64,000 nucleotides of DNA, from positions 124,001 through 188,000 of the forward strand of contig JBKEBD010000002.1 in the NCBI GenBank assembly GCA_047972995.1, in the 5' to 3' direction. The notes under the pieces are model-generated. The model was not told where the DNA came from. It worked only from the letters and a program-made list of their open reading frames with translations, and ran no database searches. This DNA is from JBKEDC01 sp047972995 (GTDB taxonomy: Bacteria > Bacteroidota > Bacteroidia > Bacteroidales > Prolixibacteraceae). Position numbers and translations under genes: made by a program. Below, piece after piece: positions 44,139 through 53,268 of this stretch; the first letter of the stretch is position 1, and the number at the start of each line of letters is the position of its first letter.

Positions 44139-46018
44139 TATCTTCCTAATAGTATTAATAGCACATTTATATCGGCTGGACTAACCCCCGAAATGCGACT
44201 AGCCTGCCCTAAGGTTTCGGGGTCGATAGCAGCTAATTTCTGACGTGCTTCAGTAGAAATAGTGTGCAGTTCTTCGTAATTAAACTTACCTTTTATCATT
44301 ATTCCTTCCAAGCGTTTGAACTTATCCGCCATTTGGCGTTCGCGCACAATATAGCCAGAATATTTAATAATAATTTCAGCAGCTTCCAGAATTTCATCTC
44401 TCCTATCGGCAGGATAATAGACTATGAATTTAGCTAAAGGGGTAATGTCTTCCAACAAATCGAAAATAGTAATTTGTGGTCGTGCAATGATATCCTTCAA
44501 CTTCATACCTTGCTTAATAGGTGTCGAACCTTTAGCTTCTAAAATATGATTAATGAATTGCGGCTTGATGGAGAAGTCATTTAAAAAGGCGATTAGTTCA
44601 TCGCGCAGTTTTATTTTCTCTTCCAATAAATCCATACGTTGTTGCGATGCCAATCCAATTTCAAATGCCTTAGGAGTGAGCCTAAAATCGGCATCATCTT
44701 GGCGCAATAAAATGCGATATTCAGCTCGCGAGGTAAACATTCGATAAGGTTCATCTACCCCCTTGGTTACTAAATCATCGATAAGCACCCCAATATATGC
44801 TTCATCGCGACCTAGAATTAAAGGTGCTCTACCATGCGATTTTAAGTGTGCATTTATCCCCGCCATTAAGCCTTGCGCTGCGGCTTCTTCATATCCTGTG
44901 GTTCCGTTTATCTGACCAGCAAAATATAAATTCTCCAATAGCTTTGTTTCTAAGCTGTGGTTTAGTTGCGTAGGATCAAAGTAGTCGTATTCAATGGCAT
45001 AGCCCGGGCGGAATATTTTGGCGTGCTCTAAGCCATCAATTTTATGCAAGGCTTCATATTGAACATCCCAAGCCAATGACGAAGAAAAACCATTCATATA
45101 GTATTCTACAGTGCGTTCGCCCTCAGGTTCTAAAAACAAATGGTGCTGATTTTTTTCGGCAAAGGTAATCAATTTCGACTCTATGCTTGGGCAATAGCGT
45201 GGTCCTGCTCCCTCAATTCTGCCATCGAACATGGCTGAATCTTGAAAGCCACCTTTCAAAATTTGGTGCACCTCGGGGTTGGTAAATGTTATCCAGCAGC
45301 TACGTTGCTTGAGGTTTGTTTTTTCTTCGGGCAAGAAAGAGAACTTATAAAATCCTTTTTCTCCTTGTTGTTCAGTTAGTTTGCTAAAATCAATTGTGCG
45401 TTCATCAATACGCACAGGAGTTCCTGTTTTCAATCGCCCAGTGATGAAACCCGCTTGAGCCAATTGTTCGGTAATCTGATAAGATGCCTTCTCCCCAATC
45501 CTTCCGCCATCCATCGATGCTTTACCAATGTGCATTAATCCGTTTAAGAAAGTACCATTGGTGAGCACCACAGCTTTCGATTGGAAGGACACTCCAATTT
45601 GTGTTTTAACGCCACAAACTTTTCCATCTTCAAGAAGCAATTCCACTACAGCATCTTGCCAAAGGTCTAAGCCCTCAATTGATTCGAGTGTGTATCGCCA
45701 TTCATCGGTAAATTTAAAGCGGTCGCACTGCGAACGAGGACTCCACATGGCTGGTCCTTTCGAGCGGTTCAACATTCGAAATTGAATAGAGGTTCTATCG
45801 GTAATAATGCCGGTTAGACCTCCTAAAGCGTCAATTTCGCGCACAATCTGCCCTTTTGCAATTCCACCAATAGCAGGATTACACGACATTTGTGCAAATT
45901 TCATCATATCCATGGTAATCAAAAGTGTGCGCGAACCCAATTGGGCCGCGGCAGCTGCAGCTTCGCAACCAGCATGACCACCACCAACTACAATGACATC
46001 ATATTCTATATTCATCAT
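44138..46018 (-). CDS. mnmG: tRNA uridine-5-carboxymethylaminomethyl modification enzyme, FAD subunit
   Basis: MnmG (GidA), with MnmE, installs the cmnm5 group at wobble U34 of several tRNAs, using FAD and methylene-THF. The 626-residue protein begins with the dinucleotide-binding VIVVGGGHAGCEAAAAAAQLG. It shows the family signatures MSCNPAIGGIAKGQIVREIDALGG and GRLKTGTPVRID, the second GPRYCPSIESKL, GTTGYEEAAAQGLMAGINA and FTSRAEYRILLRQDNAD-like FTSRAEYRILLRQDDAD. The C-terminal helical MnmE/tRNA-binding part ends SGVSPADINVLLILL. All blocks are present. It lies 45 bp downstream of ybeY and 32 bp upstream of apt. Confidence 0.98.
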   Translation of the reverse strand: MMNIEYDVIVVGGGHAGCEAAAAAAQLGSRTLLITMDMMKFAQMSCNPAIGGIAKGQIVREIDALGGLTGIITDRTSIQFRMLNRSKGPAMWSPRSQCDRFKFTDEWRYTLESIEGLDLWQDAVVELLLEDGKVCGVKTQIGVSFQSKAVVLTNGTFLNGLMHIGKASMDGGRIGEKASYQITEQLAQAGFITGRLKTGTPVRIDERTIDFSKLTEQQGEKGFYKFSFLPEEKTNLKQRSCWITFTNPEVHQILKGGFQDSAMFDGRIEGAGPRYCPSIESKLITFAEKNQHHLFLEPEGERTVEYYMNGFSSSLAWDVQYEALHKIDGLEHAKIFRPGYAIEYDYFDPTQLNHSLETKLLENLYFAGQINGTTGYEEAAAQGLMAGINAHLKSHGRAPLILGRDEAYIGVLIDDLVTKGVDEPYRMFTSRAEYRILLRQDDADFRLTPKAFEIGLASQQRMDLLEEKIKLRDELIAFLNDFSIKPQFINHILEAKGSTPIKQGMKLKDIIARPQITIFDLLEDITPLAKFIVYYPADRRDEILEAAEIIIKYSGYIVRERQMADKFKRLEGIMIKGKFNYEELHTISTEARQKLAAIDPETLGQASRISGVSPADINVLLILLGR

Positions 46019-46063
46019 GTTCTTCTATGCTTAAAAAAGCAATACCATATTTAATTGCTACCA

Positions 46064-46477
46064 TTAATACTTTGCCAAGTAGTAATCTTCCTTTTTAGTC
46101 ATCAGTTCTTTTTCTTTTAGCTCTTTATCTTTATATCCAAGCAGGTGCAAGATACCATGAATGAGCATACGACGCATTTCAACATCGAAGCCTACTTGGA
46201 AAGTGTTGGCATTTTCCACCACCCTATCGCAGCTAATAAAAATATCGCCCGAAACTTTTCCATCTTCCACATAATCGAAGGTAATAATATCGGTGTAGTA
46301 ATCATGCTCTAAATACTGACGATTAACATCAAGCAAATATTCATCGGAACAAAAAATAAAATTGACATCTGCCAACTTATGTTTTTCTTCTTCTATAGCT
46401 TTCTTCACCCAAGCTTTTATGTTTCTTCGTTCTAGGGGAAATTTCTTTACATCTTCAATATGAAATAGTATCGCCAT
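46064..46477 (-). CDS. ybeY: endoribonuclease YbeY (rRNA maturation factor)
   Basis: YbeY is a zinc RNase needed for 16S rRNA 3'-end processing and ribosome quality control. The 137-residue protein has the family core YLLDVNRQYLEHDYYTDIITFDY and VSGDIFISCDRV, then the metal site MLIHGILHLLGYKDKELKEKE. The usual HxxxHxxGyDH motif here has K in place of the last His (GYKDK), a change I associate with Bacteroidota YbeY proteins. It is the first gene of the ybeY-mnmG-apt operon and has an exact -7 box at 46518-46525. Confidence 0.93.
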   Translation of the reverse strand: MAILFHIEDVKKFPLERRNIKAWVKKAIEEEKHKLADVNFIFCSDEYLLDVNRQYLEHDYYTDIITFDYVEDGKVSGDIFISCDRVVENANTFQVGFDVEMRRMLIHGILHLLGYKDKELKEKELMTKKEDYYLAKY

Positions 46478-46517
46478 TAGTATAAATTTAAATATAGCGT
46501 TCGCTTTTATGAAACGA

Positions 46518-46525
46518 CAAATTTA
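46518..46525 (-). promoter_or_regulatory. -7 promoter box for ybeY-mnmG-apt
   Basis: The minus strand reads TAAATTTG, an exact TAnnTTTG match, about 40 bp upstream of the ybeY ATG. It gives a plausible leader of about 35 nt. Confidence 0.6.
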
Positions 46526-47374
46526 ACTTGAAAGTTGGAAAATCGGAATAATAAATCTAAAAGTATTGCTTAAAGTTCAATTATTATTTAGTGAAGCAGC
46601 AAAATAAGCACTTCTAGATTTATTTATATCGCCTACAATAAAATATTAAATTATATACGACTATATTTTTAAGTTTATTATGTTAATAAGAAAGTACGCG
46701 ATGTTATTAGTCACTCAATAACAAACACATAACTTCAATAATTTGAAATTAAATCCTAGTTTCACAAAATCAATCTACACCAAACAGCACAAAACTTTGC
46801 AAAAAAGCAATTGTCAACACCCAAACAAGCATAAATGAGGAAGCAAAAAGTTGACTAAGCTGGAAAAACAAAAAATGAACGGCAAAGTGCAAGGTAAGTG
46901 TGCTAAAAATTTATTTCACCATACTCCTTTGCAAAACACAGGATTCAGCAAACAGCACATACAAAAGCGAAATTCTACCCCACAGGTAAGCCGATGAAAG
47001 CTTATTTTTTATTTATCATAAGTTTTATAGTAAAAGGGGAAATATTCATCCAATTAAAAATAAGTATAAGTAAAACTTTGGTGCAAAAAAATAAGCATAT
47101 CATGTTTTGAAATTTAAACCAACTTTCACTCCAAAAAAAAATTTCAATAAAATAGAGATTGTTTTACTATATACAGAAAATATAACTTATTGAAAGTAAA
47201 CAGAGACTTTTTTTAATATTTACAACAAACTGAAATGTAAGACATTTTGGAAGCAAGTCATTTTAAAACACCTAGTTTTTTTAAAAAAAATGTAGGTCAG
47301 AGCAACCTGCCTAATAATATTTCAAGTTAATGATGAGAAGAAACGTGTGAATAAAGGAGTGAAAGTAGGCTTAA
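46526..47374. other. AT-rich gene-free region between ybeY and the decayed gene
   Basis: About 850 bp are strongly A+T biased with long A-runs. I see no ORF, RNA gene or terminator. One DnaA-box-like string TGTGAATAA lies at 47346-47354. All genes immediately to the left run leftward and the next ones to the right run rightward, so this region is a divergence point. Confidence 0.4.
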
Positions 47375-47485
47375 GCCATTGCAAACAAAACAGAAACTTT
47401 TTGCCAATATATATGAGCCATTGCAAACTCAACAGAAACTTTTAACCAGGTATTTGAGCAATTGCAGGTTTTCAACAGCCTATTT
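47375..47485. repeat. short tandem repeat, 41-42 bp unit, about 2.6 copies
   Basis: GCCATTGCAAACAAAACAG (from 47375) recurs as GCCATTGCAAACTCAACAG (from 47417), and a diverged third unit starts GCAATTGCAGG at 47458. Each of the first two units continues AAACTTTT and is followed by a string ending in TGA before the next. The repeat is noncoding and sits 200 bp before the decayed gene at 47682. Confidence 0.65.
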
Positions 47486-47681
47486 CTGCAAAAATTGAAA
47501 ACTGTAAGTGCAAGTTAGCATCATTTTCGCCTTGCAGAAGAAAAAAATACATTTTATATTTTACTGATTAACTGAAATTTACAAACCATTTAAAAAAATA
47601 TTTTCGTGAAATCTGCAAAAACTAGGTCGTTTTTATATAGATATTAATGAAGTAGCTTCCAATTGCAATTAACAGCTTACC

Positions 47682-48458
47682 ATGGTAAAACCTTTCAAAA
47701 AACATTTTTATAAAACTTCAAAAATAAGTAGTATGACAAGTAAAGTAAAAAAAGTGTACGCACAAATTCAAACTAGTGAAATAAACAGTTTGAGCTTAGC
47801 AATTCTTTCAAAAACCTATCTCTTAGGCGAAGATTCTAGTGCATATCTCGAAACGCTGATAAACTAGCTAACCGTCACCCAAGTGCAAATGAAAAATGCA
47901 ATTAAAGAAAAATTATAAAATCGGAAAATTACGCGCACTTGCAGGAAATAAAAATTGCCTACAAGGCATTATACCATCACATTTGGTCTAACTCATTGCA
48001 AAACTCTACAAGCCAAGAAGCTGCTCAAAGTCTATTAGAAATAATCGAGCCTATCAACCTAAGCCAAAAGCAGCACGCCGACAAATAGTTTATCACACGC
48101 TCACAAACTCGCTCATTGAAAACTCGATGAAGAAGAACAGAGCCCGTTCATATCAACAATTTTGTATTGAAGCACTGCCATTGCCCGACTGAAAGAAGCC
48201 CAAACAACATTCATAAACAGCTATGCCGAATATCAGGATTTGCGCAAACAACAAATCTTGCGCTACAATGCCACAACGCTCAAAGAAAAACTACTCAAGC
48301 AAATCAATCAAGAGCTAGTTCCTTATTTAAACACCTCGATAAATATGGATGTTGATGCCTATGGCAGTTTCATTATAGCTGTAAATGCCATAATTGAAGA
48401 TCAGAATATGCTGATTAAAAAGCGCAAAAATAAAGCCGAAATTAGCACAATAGAGTAA
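47682..48458 (+). pseudogene. decayed DUF6261-like gene
   Basis: Fragments in different frames read as one broken protein of about 250 residues. The first is MVKPFKKHF to SSAYLETLIN (47682-47864). A middle fragment in another frame holds LQEIKIAYKALYHHIWSN and AAQSLLEIIEPINLSQKQHADK and stops near 48090. A C-terminal fragment runs from ARLKEAQTTFINSYAEYQDL to AEISTIE, ending TAA at 48456-48458. The all-helical end (AYGSFIIAVNAIIEDQNMLIKKRKNK) resembles the DUF6261 family common in Bacteroidales. At least one in-frame stop and two frameshifts separate the pieces, so it is not functional as one gene. An intact terminator still follows at 48477. The family call is tentative; the decay is clear. 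Confidence 0.6.
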
Positions 48459-48476
48459 AAAAACAGCATATTCATC

Positions 48477-48512
48477 ATCACGCACCGCAATTTGAAACGG
48501 TGCGTGATTCTT
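48477..48512 (+). terminator. intrinsic terminator after the decayed gene
   Basis: ATCACGCACCG (48477-48487) and CGGTGCGTGAT (48498-48508) form a perfect 11-bp GC-rich stem with a 10-nt loop, followed by TCTTTT. It lies 19 bp after the pseudogene's last stop codon. Confidence 0.8.
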
Positions 48513-49340
48513 TTGGTTTCCTCACCTAGCCACTGATAACAAAACAGATAGCCCATTTACACCAGTTATTAATAAGCCATTTCAAGCCCGTAAAGCTTAT
48601 CAACATTTGAAAAAAATCGGTTAGTATTAAATATTAAAACACTAGAAACTAAGCGGATATAAAATCACATATTGTTAGCATCTAGGGAATAACTGTTAGA
48701 ACAAACCCAATAAAAAAAAGCTAAGTTTTTTGGTTATTTTTCAAAATGCCTTATAACAAACAGCATCTGAAAAAAGCAAAAGAAGATATTTAAAAGAAAT
48801 TCATGGCAAGATAGGCAGTTATACACCCCATTGTGACAAAAATCTTATTAAAAAGAAAACTTACTAACAAACTGTTTACAAACAGGTAAATGTACTAATA
48901 CAAAGCACATTAAATTGTTTAGAGTTGTTTAATAACTCAAGTTGCAACACTCAAAGCTTAATAGGCAAGAAAAAGCTCCTAAAAATATAACGAGAACTAA
49001 CCGACATTATTCTTATTATTTTATTTTTATATAGAGAGATAAATAAAAAGAATAATGAAAAACAGTAGAGAAGGAAGCAAAAAAACGATTAGCCCAAAAC
49101 CTAAATTGGAAAATAGTTGCCAAGCAAAAATTCAGATTCCATGCCCCAAATCCAAATATAGAAATTTCAGCTTGTGCCGAAAGCATGAAGTTATGGCAAT
49201 ACAGTCGGAAAAAGCCAGGAATAAGATCTAAAATTTGCTTGATTACTGGTTTGTGTGTATCTTTGTTGTTTCTGAAGAGTATCATCATTTTTGATTTTGT
49301 GGTGAAAACAAAAATAGGAACTCTTCAAACTTTTTATTGA
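48513..49340. other. AT-rich region with a possible transposase-like fragment
   Basis: About 830 bp carry no convincing gene. A minus-strand frame at 49016-49288 starts MMILFRNNKDTHKPVIKQILDLIPGF. The phrase KPVIKQILDLIP resembles the N-terminus of IS4-type (DUF4372) transposases, but the rest does not match and no terminal repeats are seen. I treat it as at most a relic. Confidence 0.25.
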
Positions 49341-49391
49341 ATCTCTGAAAAACTTTCGGATGATAGTGGCTTTTGGAAAAATTTAAATGCA

Positions 49392-49778
49392 ATGTTTGAA
49401 AAACTATCAATTTTATTGGTTGAAGATAATATGCTAAACCAAAAGGTAGTCACATTCAGTTTAAAAAAATTGGATTGCGACATCCTAATTGCAAATAACG
49501 GTTTAGAAGGAGTAGAATTATTCAAAGAAAATAAATTCGACTTCGTACTTATGGATATTATGATGCCTGTTATGGACGGTTTAGAAGCAACCAAAAATAT
49601 AAGAGCATACGAATTAGAGCAAAATTGCGAGCGTACACCTATTATTGCAGTTACTGCAAACACGCTCGATAATGACCGAGAAAAATGTATTGAAAACGGC
49701 ATGGATGAATTCATGGCGAAACCATTTAACTTGGCTAATTTGAAGGAAATACTACATCAAATAGGTATTTCTATTTAA
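49392..49778 (+). CDS. single-domain response regulator (receiver only)
   Basis: The 128-residue protein is one receiver domain with acidic pocket E11/D12 (LLVEDN), phospho-acceptor D55 (VLMDIMMP), the switch Thr in VTANT and Lys in AKPFN. No output domain follows, so it would signal by protein contact or act as a phosphate sink. The sequence style (LVEDNMLNQKV, GLEATKNIR) is that of the C-terminal receiver of hybrid histidine kinases. The frame is open for 17 coding-like codons upstream of this ATG (49341-49391, reading ISEKLSDDSGFWKNLNA) after an in-frame TGA. It may therefore be the surviving end of a broken hybrid kinase. A terminator follows at 49817. Confidence 0.85.
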   Translation: MFEKLSILLVEDNMLNQKVVTFSLKKLDCDILIANNGLEGVELFKENKFDFVLMDIMMPVMDGLEATKNIRAYELEQNCERTPIIAVTANTLDNDREKCIENGMDEFMAKPFNLANLKEILHQIGISI

Positions 49779-49816
49779 GAAATATTTGCCCATTTGTTTG
49801 GTTCATAATCAAACAG

Positions 49817-49862
49817 AAGCTCTATAAACGTATCGGAAAGATGAGTTTATAGAGCTTTTTTA
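49817..49862 (+). terminator. intrinsic terminator after the response regulator
   Basis: AAGCTCTATAAAC (49817-49829) pairs perfectly with GTTTATAGAGCTT (49845-49857), a 13-bp stem followed by TTTTTATA. Confidence 0.88.
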
Positions 49863-49931
49863 TACCCTTAATTCAATAAGCCCCATTCAGCTAATGGGTA
49901 AATAAGAAAGGGCTAATTACAGATATACTAT

Positions 49932-49939
49932 TATCTTTG
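49932..49939 (+). promoter_or_regulatory. -7 promoter box only 4 bp before the helicase ATG
   Basis: TATCTTTG matches TAnnTTTG exactly and ends four bases before the ATG at 49944. Transcription would start at or within a few bases of the start codon, giving a leaderless or nearly leaderless mRNA. No other box is obvious between the terminator at 49862 and the gene. Confidence 0.6.
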
Positions 49940-49943
49940 CCAC

Positions 49944-51290
49944 ATGAGCAAGACATTTGAAGATTTAAACGTAAGCAAGTCTATTCTGAAAAGTTTGAAA
50001 GAAATTGGCTTCGAAACCCCTACCCCTATTCAGCAAAAAGCCATTCCAGTTATTTCCTCAGGAGCCGATGTGCTGGGCATTGCCCAAACCGGAACAGGGA
50101 AAACAGCAGCCTATTTACTACCCATTTTCACTAAATTGGTGAAAGCAGAAGGCGACGATCCGCGCGCATTAATTTTAGTGCCTACACGAGAATTAGCCAT
50201 TCAAGTGGGCGAAGATATTGAAGAATTTCTTACCTACTCAAACATTCGCCATGCAGCCGTTTATGGTGGTATTGGCTGGACTAAGCATGCCGACTTAGTA
50301 AAACCGGGTGTTGATGTAGTGGTAGCAACACCCGGCAGATTGTGGGATTTGTATCAAGCAGGAGCACTTTCGCTCAAAAAACTGAAATACTTGGTTATCG
50401 ATGAAGCCGACCGTATGCTCGATATGGGTTTCATGCCGCAAATTCGACAGTTGCTCGAAATTATTCCACGAAAACGACAAAACCTGCTTTTTTCGGCCAC
50501 CTTTGGTGAACGCGTAGAAGAAATGAGCAATGAGTTTTTGGCTTTCCCAAAACGCATAGAAGTGGCCCCATCGGCCACACCCGCCCAATTGGTGAAACAA
50601 TGCTACTACGAAGTGCCAAACTTCAGAACCAAGCTTAACCTCATTCAGCATTTGCTGGAAGATGAAGACACCTTCAACAGAGTGCTTATTTTTGTGCGAA
50701 CCAAAGAGCACGCCGACCAAGTGTTTAAAATCATCAAAAGAAAGACCGAAGGTTCAAAACGTATTCTGCATTCAAATAAAGGTCAAAATGCCCGTATAAA
50801 CGCTATAAACGCCTTTAAAGAGGGAGAAATACGCATCTTAATATCAACAGACGTGTCGGCTCGTGGATTAGATGTAAGTTTGATTTCACACGTTATAAAC
50901 TTCGATTTGCCACAGCGCTACGAAGATTATGTGCACCGCATTGGGCGAACAGCGCGAGCAAACAATCATGGTTCCGCCATCTCACTAATCGATCCATCGG
51001 AAGAATATCACTTGCGGAAGATTGAAAAAATTATGCGTACCGACATTCCCGAGGAATATATTCCTGCAGAAGTAGAGGTGCCCGAAACGCCAAAAGCCGA
51101 AAAAATAGAGCAAGAGCGCGAAATAGACCGTCAAAAACGATTGGAAGACCCCGATTTTAAAGGTGCATTCCACGAAAAGAAACGTCGTCCGGGGCAGGGA
51201 AAAGATAAACGCCCGGGCAAACCCCAATTTGGCAGCAAAAACAAACCAAGCAACGCCCCAAAACAAAAAAAGTATAGAAAGAAAAGGTAG
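49944..51290 (+). CDS. DEAD-box RNA helicase (RhlE-like)
   Basis: This ATP-dependent RNA helicase probably acts in ribosome assembly or RNA decay. The 448-residue protein has the Q-motif (FETPTPIQQKAIP, 23-35) and motif I AQTGTGKT (about 48-55). It also has VPTREL, TPGRL, the DEAD box D153-E-A-D156, SAT, STDVSARGLDV and HRIGRTAR. A basic, disordered tail follows (about 385-448, rich in K/R/P/G and ending KKYRKKR), as in RhlE-type proteins. The start at 49944 agrees with the family N-terminus. It is flanked by terminators on both sides and is monocistronic. The position of its -7 box suggests a leaderless transcript. Confidence 0.95.
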   Translation: MSKTFEDLNVSKSILKSLKEIGFETPTPIQQKAIPVISSGADVLGIAQTGTGKTAAYLLPIFTKLVKAEGDDPRALILVPTRELAIQVGEDIEEFLTYSNIRHAAVYGGIGWTKHADLVKPGVDVVVATPGRLWDLYQAGALSLKKLKYLVIDEADRMLDMGFMPQIRQLLEIIPRKRQNLLFSATFGERVEEMSNEFLAFPKRIEVAPSATPAQLVKQCYYEVPNFRTKLNLIQHLLEDEDTFNRVLIFVRTKEHADQVFKIIKRKTEGSKRILHSNKGQNARINAINAFKEGEIRILISTDVSARGLDVSLISHVINFDLPQRYEDYVHRIGRTARANNHGSAISLIDPSEEYHLRKIEKIMRTDIPEEYIPAEVEVPETPKAEKIEQEREIDRQKRLEDPDFKGAFHEKKRRPGQGKDKRPGKPQFGSKNKPSNAPKQKKYRKKR

Positions 51291-51316
51291 CTTTAATTGT
51301 TAGTTACTAGTGTGCA

Positions 51317-51354
51317 AAAAAAAAGAGGAATACCAATTGGCATTCCTCTTTTGT
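51317..51354. terminator. bidirectional terminator between helicase and OmpA/TPR lipoprotein genes
   Basis: AAAAGAGGAAT (51321-51331) pairs with ATTCCTCTTTT (51342-51352), and the stem continues through CC/GG around AATT with one mismatch. A-runs and T-runs flank both sides. It sits between two convergent genes. Confidence 0.85.
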
Positions 51355-51374
51355 TATGTAAGGCTAGAGTGAAA

Positions 51375-53129
51375 TTATTTCACGATAGCTTGGAACTCTG
51401 CGTTTTCTTTATATTGAGCAAATTCAACATCAGTAGCAATAAGTTCTTTAGCTTCAGGATGAGCAGCTACCACCTCTTTAAGATTAGTGTAAACAGCGCT
51501 TTCTTTAGCCATGCGAGCAGAAACAACAGCTTTGAAGTAAGAAACTTTCCAGCATTTGCACTCACTGTTGTTAAGGGCACGAAGAGCACCATCGGCATCG
51601 CCACTTAAGATTTTAGCTACAGCTTCGTTCACGGTGTTAGTACCAGCCAACAATTTAGCAGCAGTAGCATATTCGCCTTCCTCGATAGCAATAATTGCCG
51701 AGTTATAGTTCACAGCATCGCCAGCACCAGAAGCAGCACCTAAAAGTACTTTAGCTTCAGCGTTGTTATCGGCTGCAATTTCGCACGCAGCCAAGTTGTT
51801 TTTCACTACAGTAACTGTATTGTCTTTTTGTTCAGCAGTTGTGAAGTAACCTTTAGCTTTGTCATAATCGCCACCTTTAGCAGCTACAACACCGATGTTG
51901 TTATAACCTCTCCAGTCGTTAGGATAATATTTCACTAAAGCTTCGTAGAATGCTACTTTGTCGGCATCAGCTTCCACTAAGCTAGCACCATAAATTAATT
52001 CAGCAGGGTTCAACAAGCTAGCATCAGATTTGAATTGAGCCAAGATTTCTTGGTCGCTTCTACCTGTAACATCAACATTAGCTGTAATTTTTGCACGACG
52101 CAATTGAGGTAAGATTTCATCTTGCACATCGGTGAAAACTTCACCAAGGCTTCTAATTTTTTCTTCACGTACCTCAGGATCAGTGTACATAGAAAGCACA
52201 CGCAAGATTAGGTCTTTGTCTTGAATTGTAGAAGCTTCCATTAATTCTTGGAAACCGTCCCAGTCTTCAGCAGTAAAGTCGCTGAAAACGCTAGTTTCTA
52301 TTTCAGATTTTTTCAAGATATTATCAACAACTTTAGTACCTGAATTTTTACGGTTTTCAGAAAGCTTAGTGTTGAAGCTAACTTCACCCTCAGGAGAAGC
52401 ATAAGCCGAAACTTTCACATCTTTCAATGCTTTTCTTTCGTTGGCTTTCACATCTTGAGTATATTTTGCCAATCCTACGATGTCTTCTGCTTTTTGCTCA
52501 GAAGATCTTATGCTAGCTTGGTTTTTCAAGTACATAATATCGGCACTGTATGATTCTGGCACAATGCGTTGGTAAGGATCGATGTTAGCATCGTAAACAC
52601 CTGTTGTATTTTCTTCGCGTTGAATACCCACAATAGTTTGAGGCGTTTTCATGGCTAATTCAGCAGTTGAAAGCACACCGTCTGCCACTGGAATTGGTTC
52701 GAAATCAACTGATTTTTTACCTTTAGTAGCTGTAATATGGATAGAAAGAGTAGACTCTCGCATAGAACGGTCGTAAGCTACAGCATCAGAGTAATCGAAG
52801 TCGCCACCTTTTTTGTAGTCAATAACGTTGTTGTTCTCTTTTACTTTTTCGCCTTGCACAGTTACTTTCTCGTAAGTAACTTCTTTGCCATCGGCAGTTG
52901 TCAATACTGGTGTAGCTTCAAGAGTTACTTTTTTTGCAAAGTACTTTTCAGGAAAAACCCCGTTAATATTTGCTTTTACCTCGCCAGCGTGAGCTTCAAG
53001 AGGTGCAGGATCTACATTGAAACTGATGTCATCAGCATTTTTTTGCATACTTTTAAGACCAGCACAACTAGACAACACGGTAGTTGCTAATGCTAATCCA
53101 AGCAATGATCTGAATTTTGTTTGATTCAT
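51375..53129 (-). CDS. OmpA-like/TPR outer-membrane lipoprotein
   Basis: The 584-residue protein has a lipobox leader (MNQTKFRSLLGLALATTVLSSC). An N-terminal beta-rich region follows (about 30-200). An OmpA-C-like segment comes next (DVKVSAYASPEGEVSFNTKLSENRKNSGTKVVDNILKK, about 245-285; the NxxLSxxR pattern binds peptidoglycan in OmpA). A TPR-like helical part ends the chain (WRGYNNIGVVAAKGGDYDKAKGYFTTAEQKDN, about 410-445, and onward). The plan fits an abundant envelope lipoprotein linking outer membrane and cell wall. It has its own exact -7 box (53171-53178) and terminator. I do not assign a gene name, and the exact role is unknown. Confidence 0.82.
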   Translation of the reverse strand: MNQTKFRSLLGLALATTVLSSCAGLKSMQKNADDISFNVDPAPLEAHAGEVKANINGVFPEKYFAKKVTLEATPVLTTADGKEVTYEKVTVQGEKVKENNNVIDYKKGGDFDYSDAVAYDRSMRESTLSIHITATKGKKSVDFEPIPVADGVLSTAELAMKTPQTIVGIQREENTTGVYDANIDPYQRIVPESYSADIMYLKNQASIRSSEQKAEDIVGLAKYTQDVKANERKALKDVKVSAYASPEGEVSFNTKLSENRKNSGTKVVDNILKKSEIETSVFSDFTAEDWDGFQELMEASTIQDKDLILRVLSMYTDPEVREEKIRSLGEVFTDVQDEILPQLRRAKITANVDVTGRSDQEILAQFKSDASLLNPAELIYGASLVEADADKVAFYEALVKYYPNDWRGYNNIGVVAAKGGDYDKAKGYFTTAEQKDNTVTVVKNNLAACEIAADNNAEAKVLLGAASGAGDAVNYNSAIIAIEEGEYATAAKLLAGTNTVNEAVAKILSGDADGALRALNNSECKCWKVSYFKAVVSARMAKESAVYTNLKEVVAAHPEAKELIATDVEFAQYKENAEFQAIVK

Positions 53130-53170
53130 TTTTTTAACTTTTGAAATATGTAATGGTTAATATTTAGGCT

Positions 53171-53178
53171 CAAATATA
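53171..53178 (-). promoter_or_regulatory. -7 promoter box for the OmpA/TPR lipoprotein gene
   Basis: The minus strand reads TATATTTG, an exact TAnnTTTG match, about 42 bp upstream of the ATG, giving a leader of about 35 nt. Confidence 0.6.
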
Positions 53179-53268
53179 AATTTAATTGTAACATTGATCT
53201 AGTTTTAGTGGTAAAAAAACGAATGAACTTGGTAATTTTTTAAAAATTGACTTGTTTGGCTCGTAAAT

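Noticed and set aside
49016..49288. Minus-strand 90-residue ORF with a transposase-like phrase (KPVIKQILDLIP)
   Set aside because: The rest of the translation does not match a transposase and no inverted repeats or target duplications frame it. Kept only as a possible relic in the region entry.
49334..49714. Minus-strand 126-residue ORF opposite the response regulator
   Set aside because: It is antisense to an intact receiver domain with all catalytic residues.
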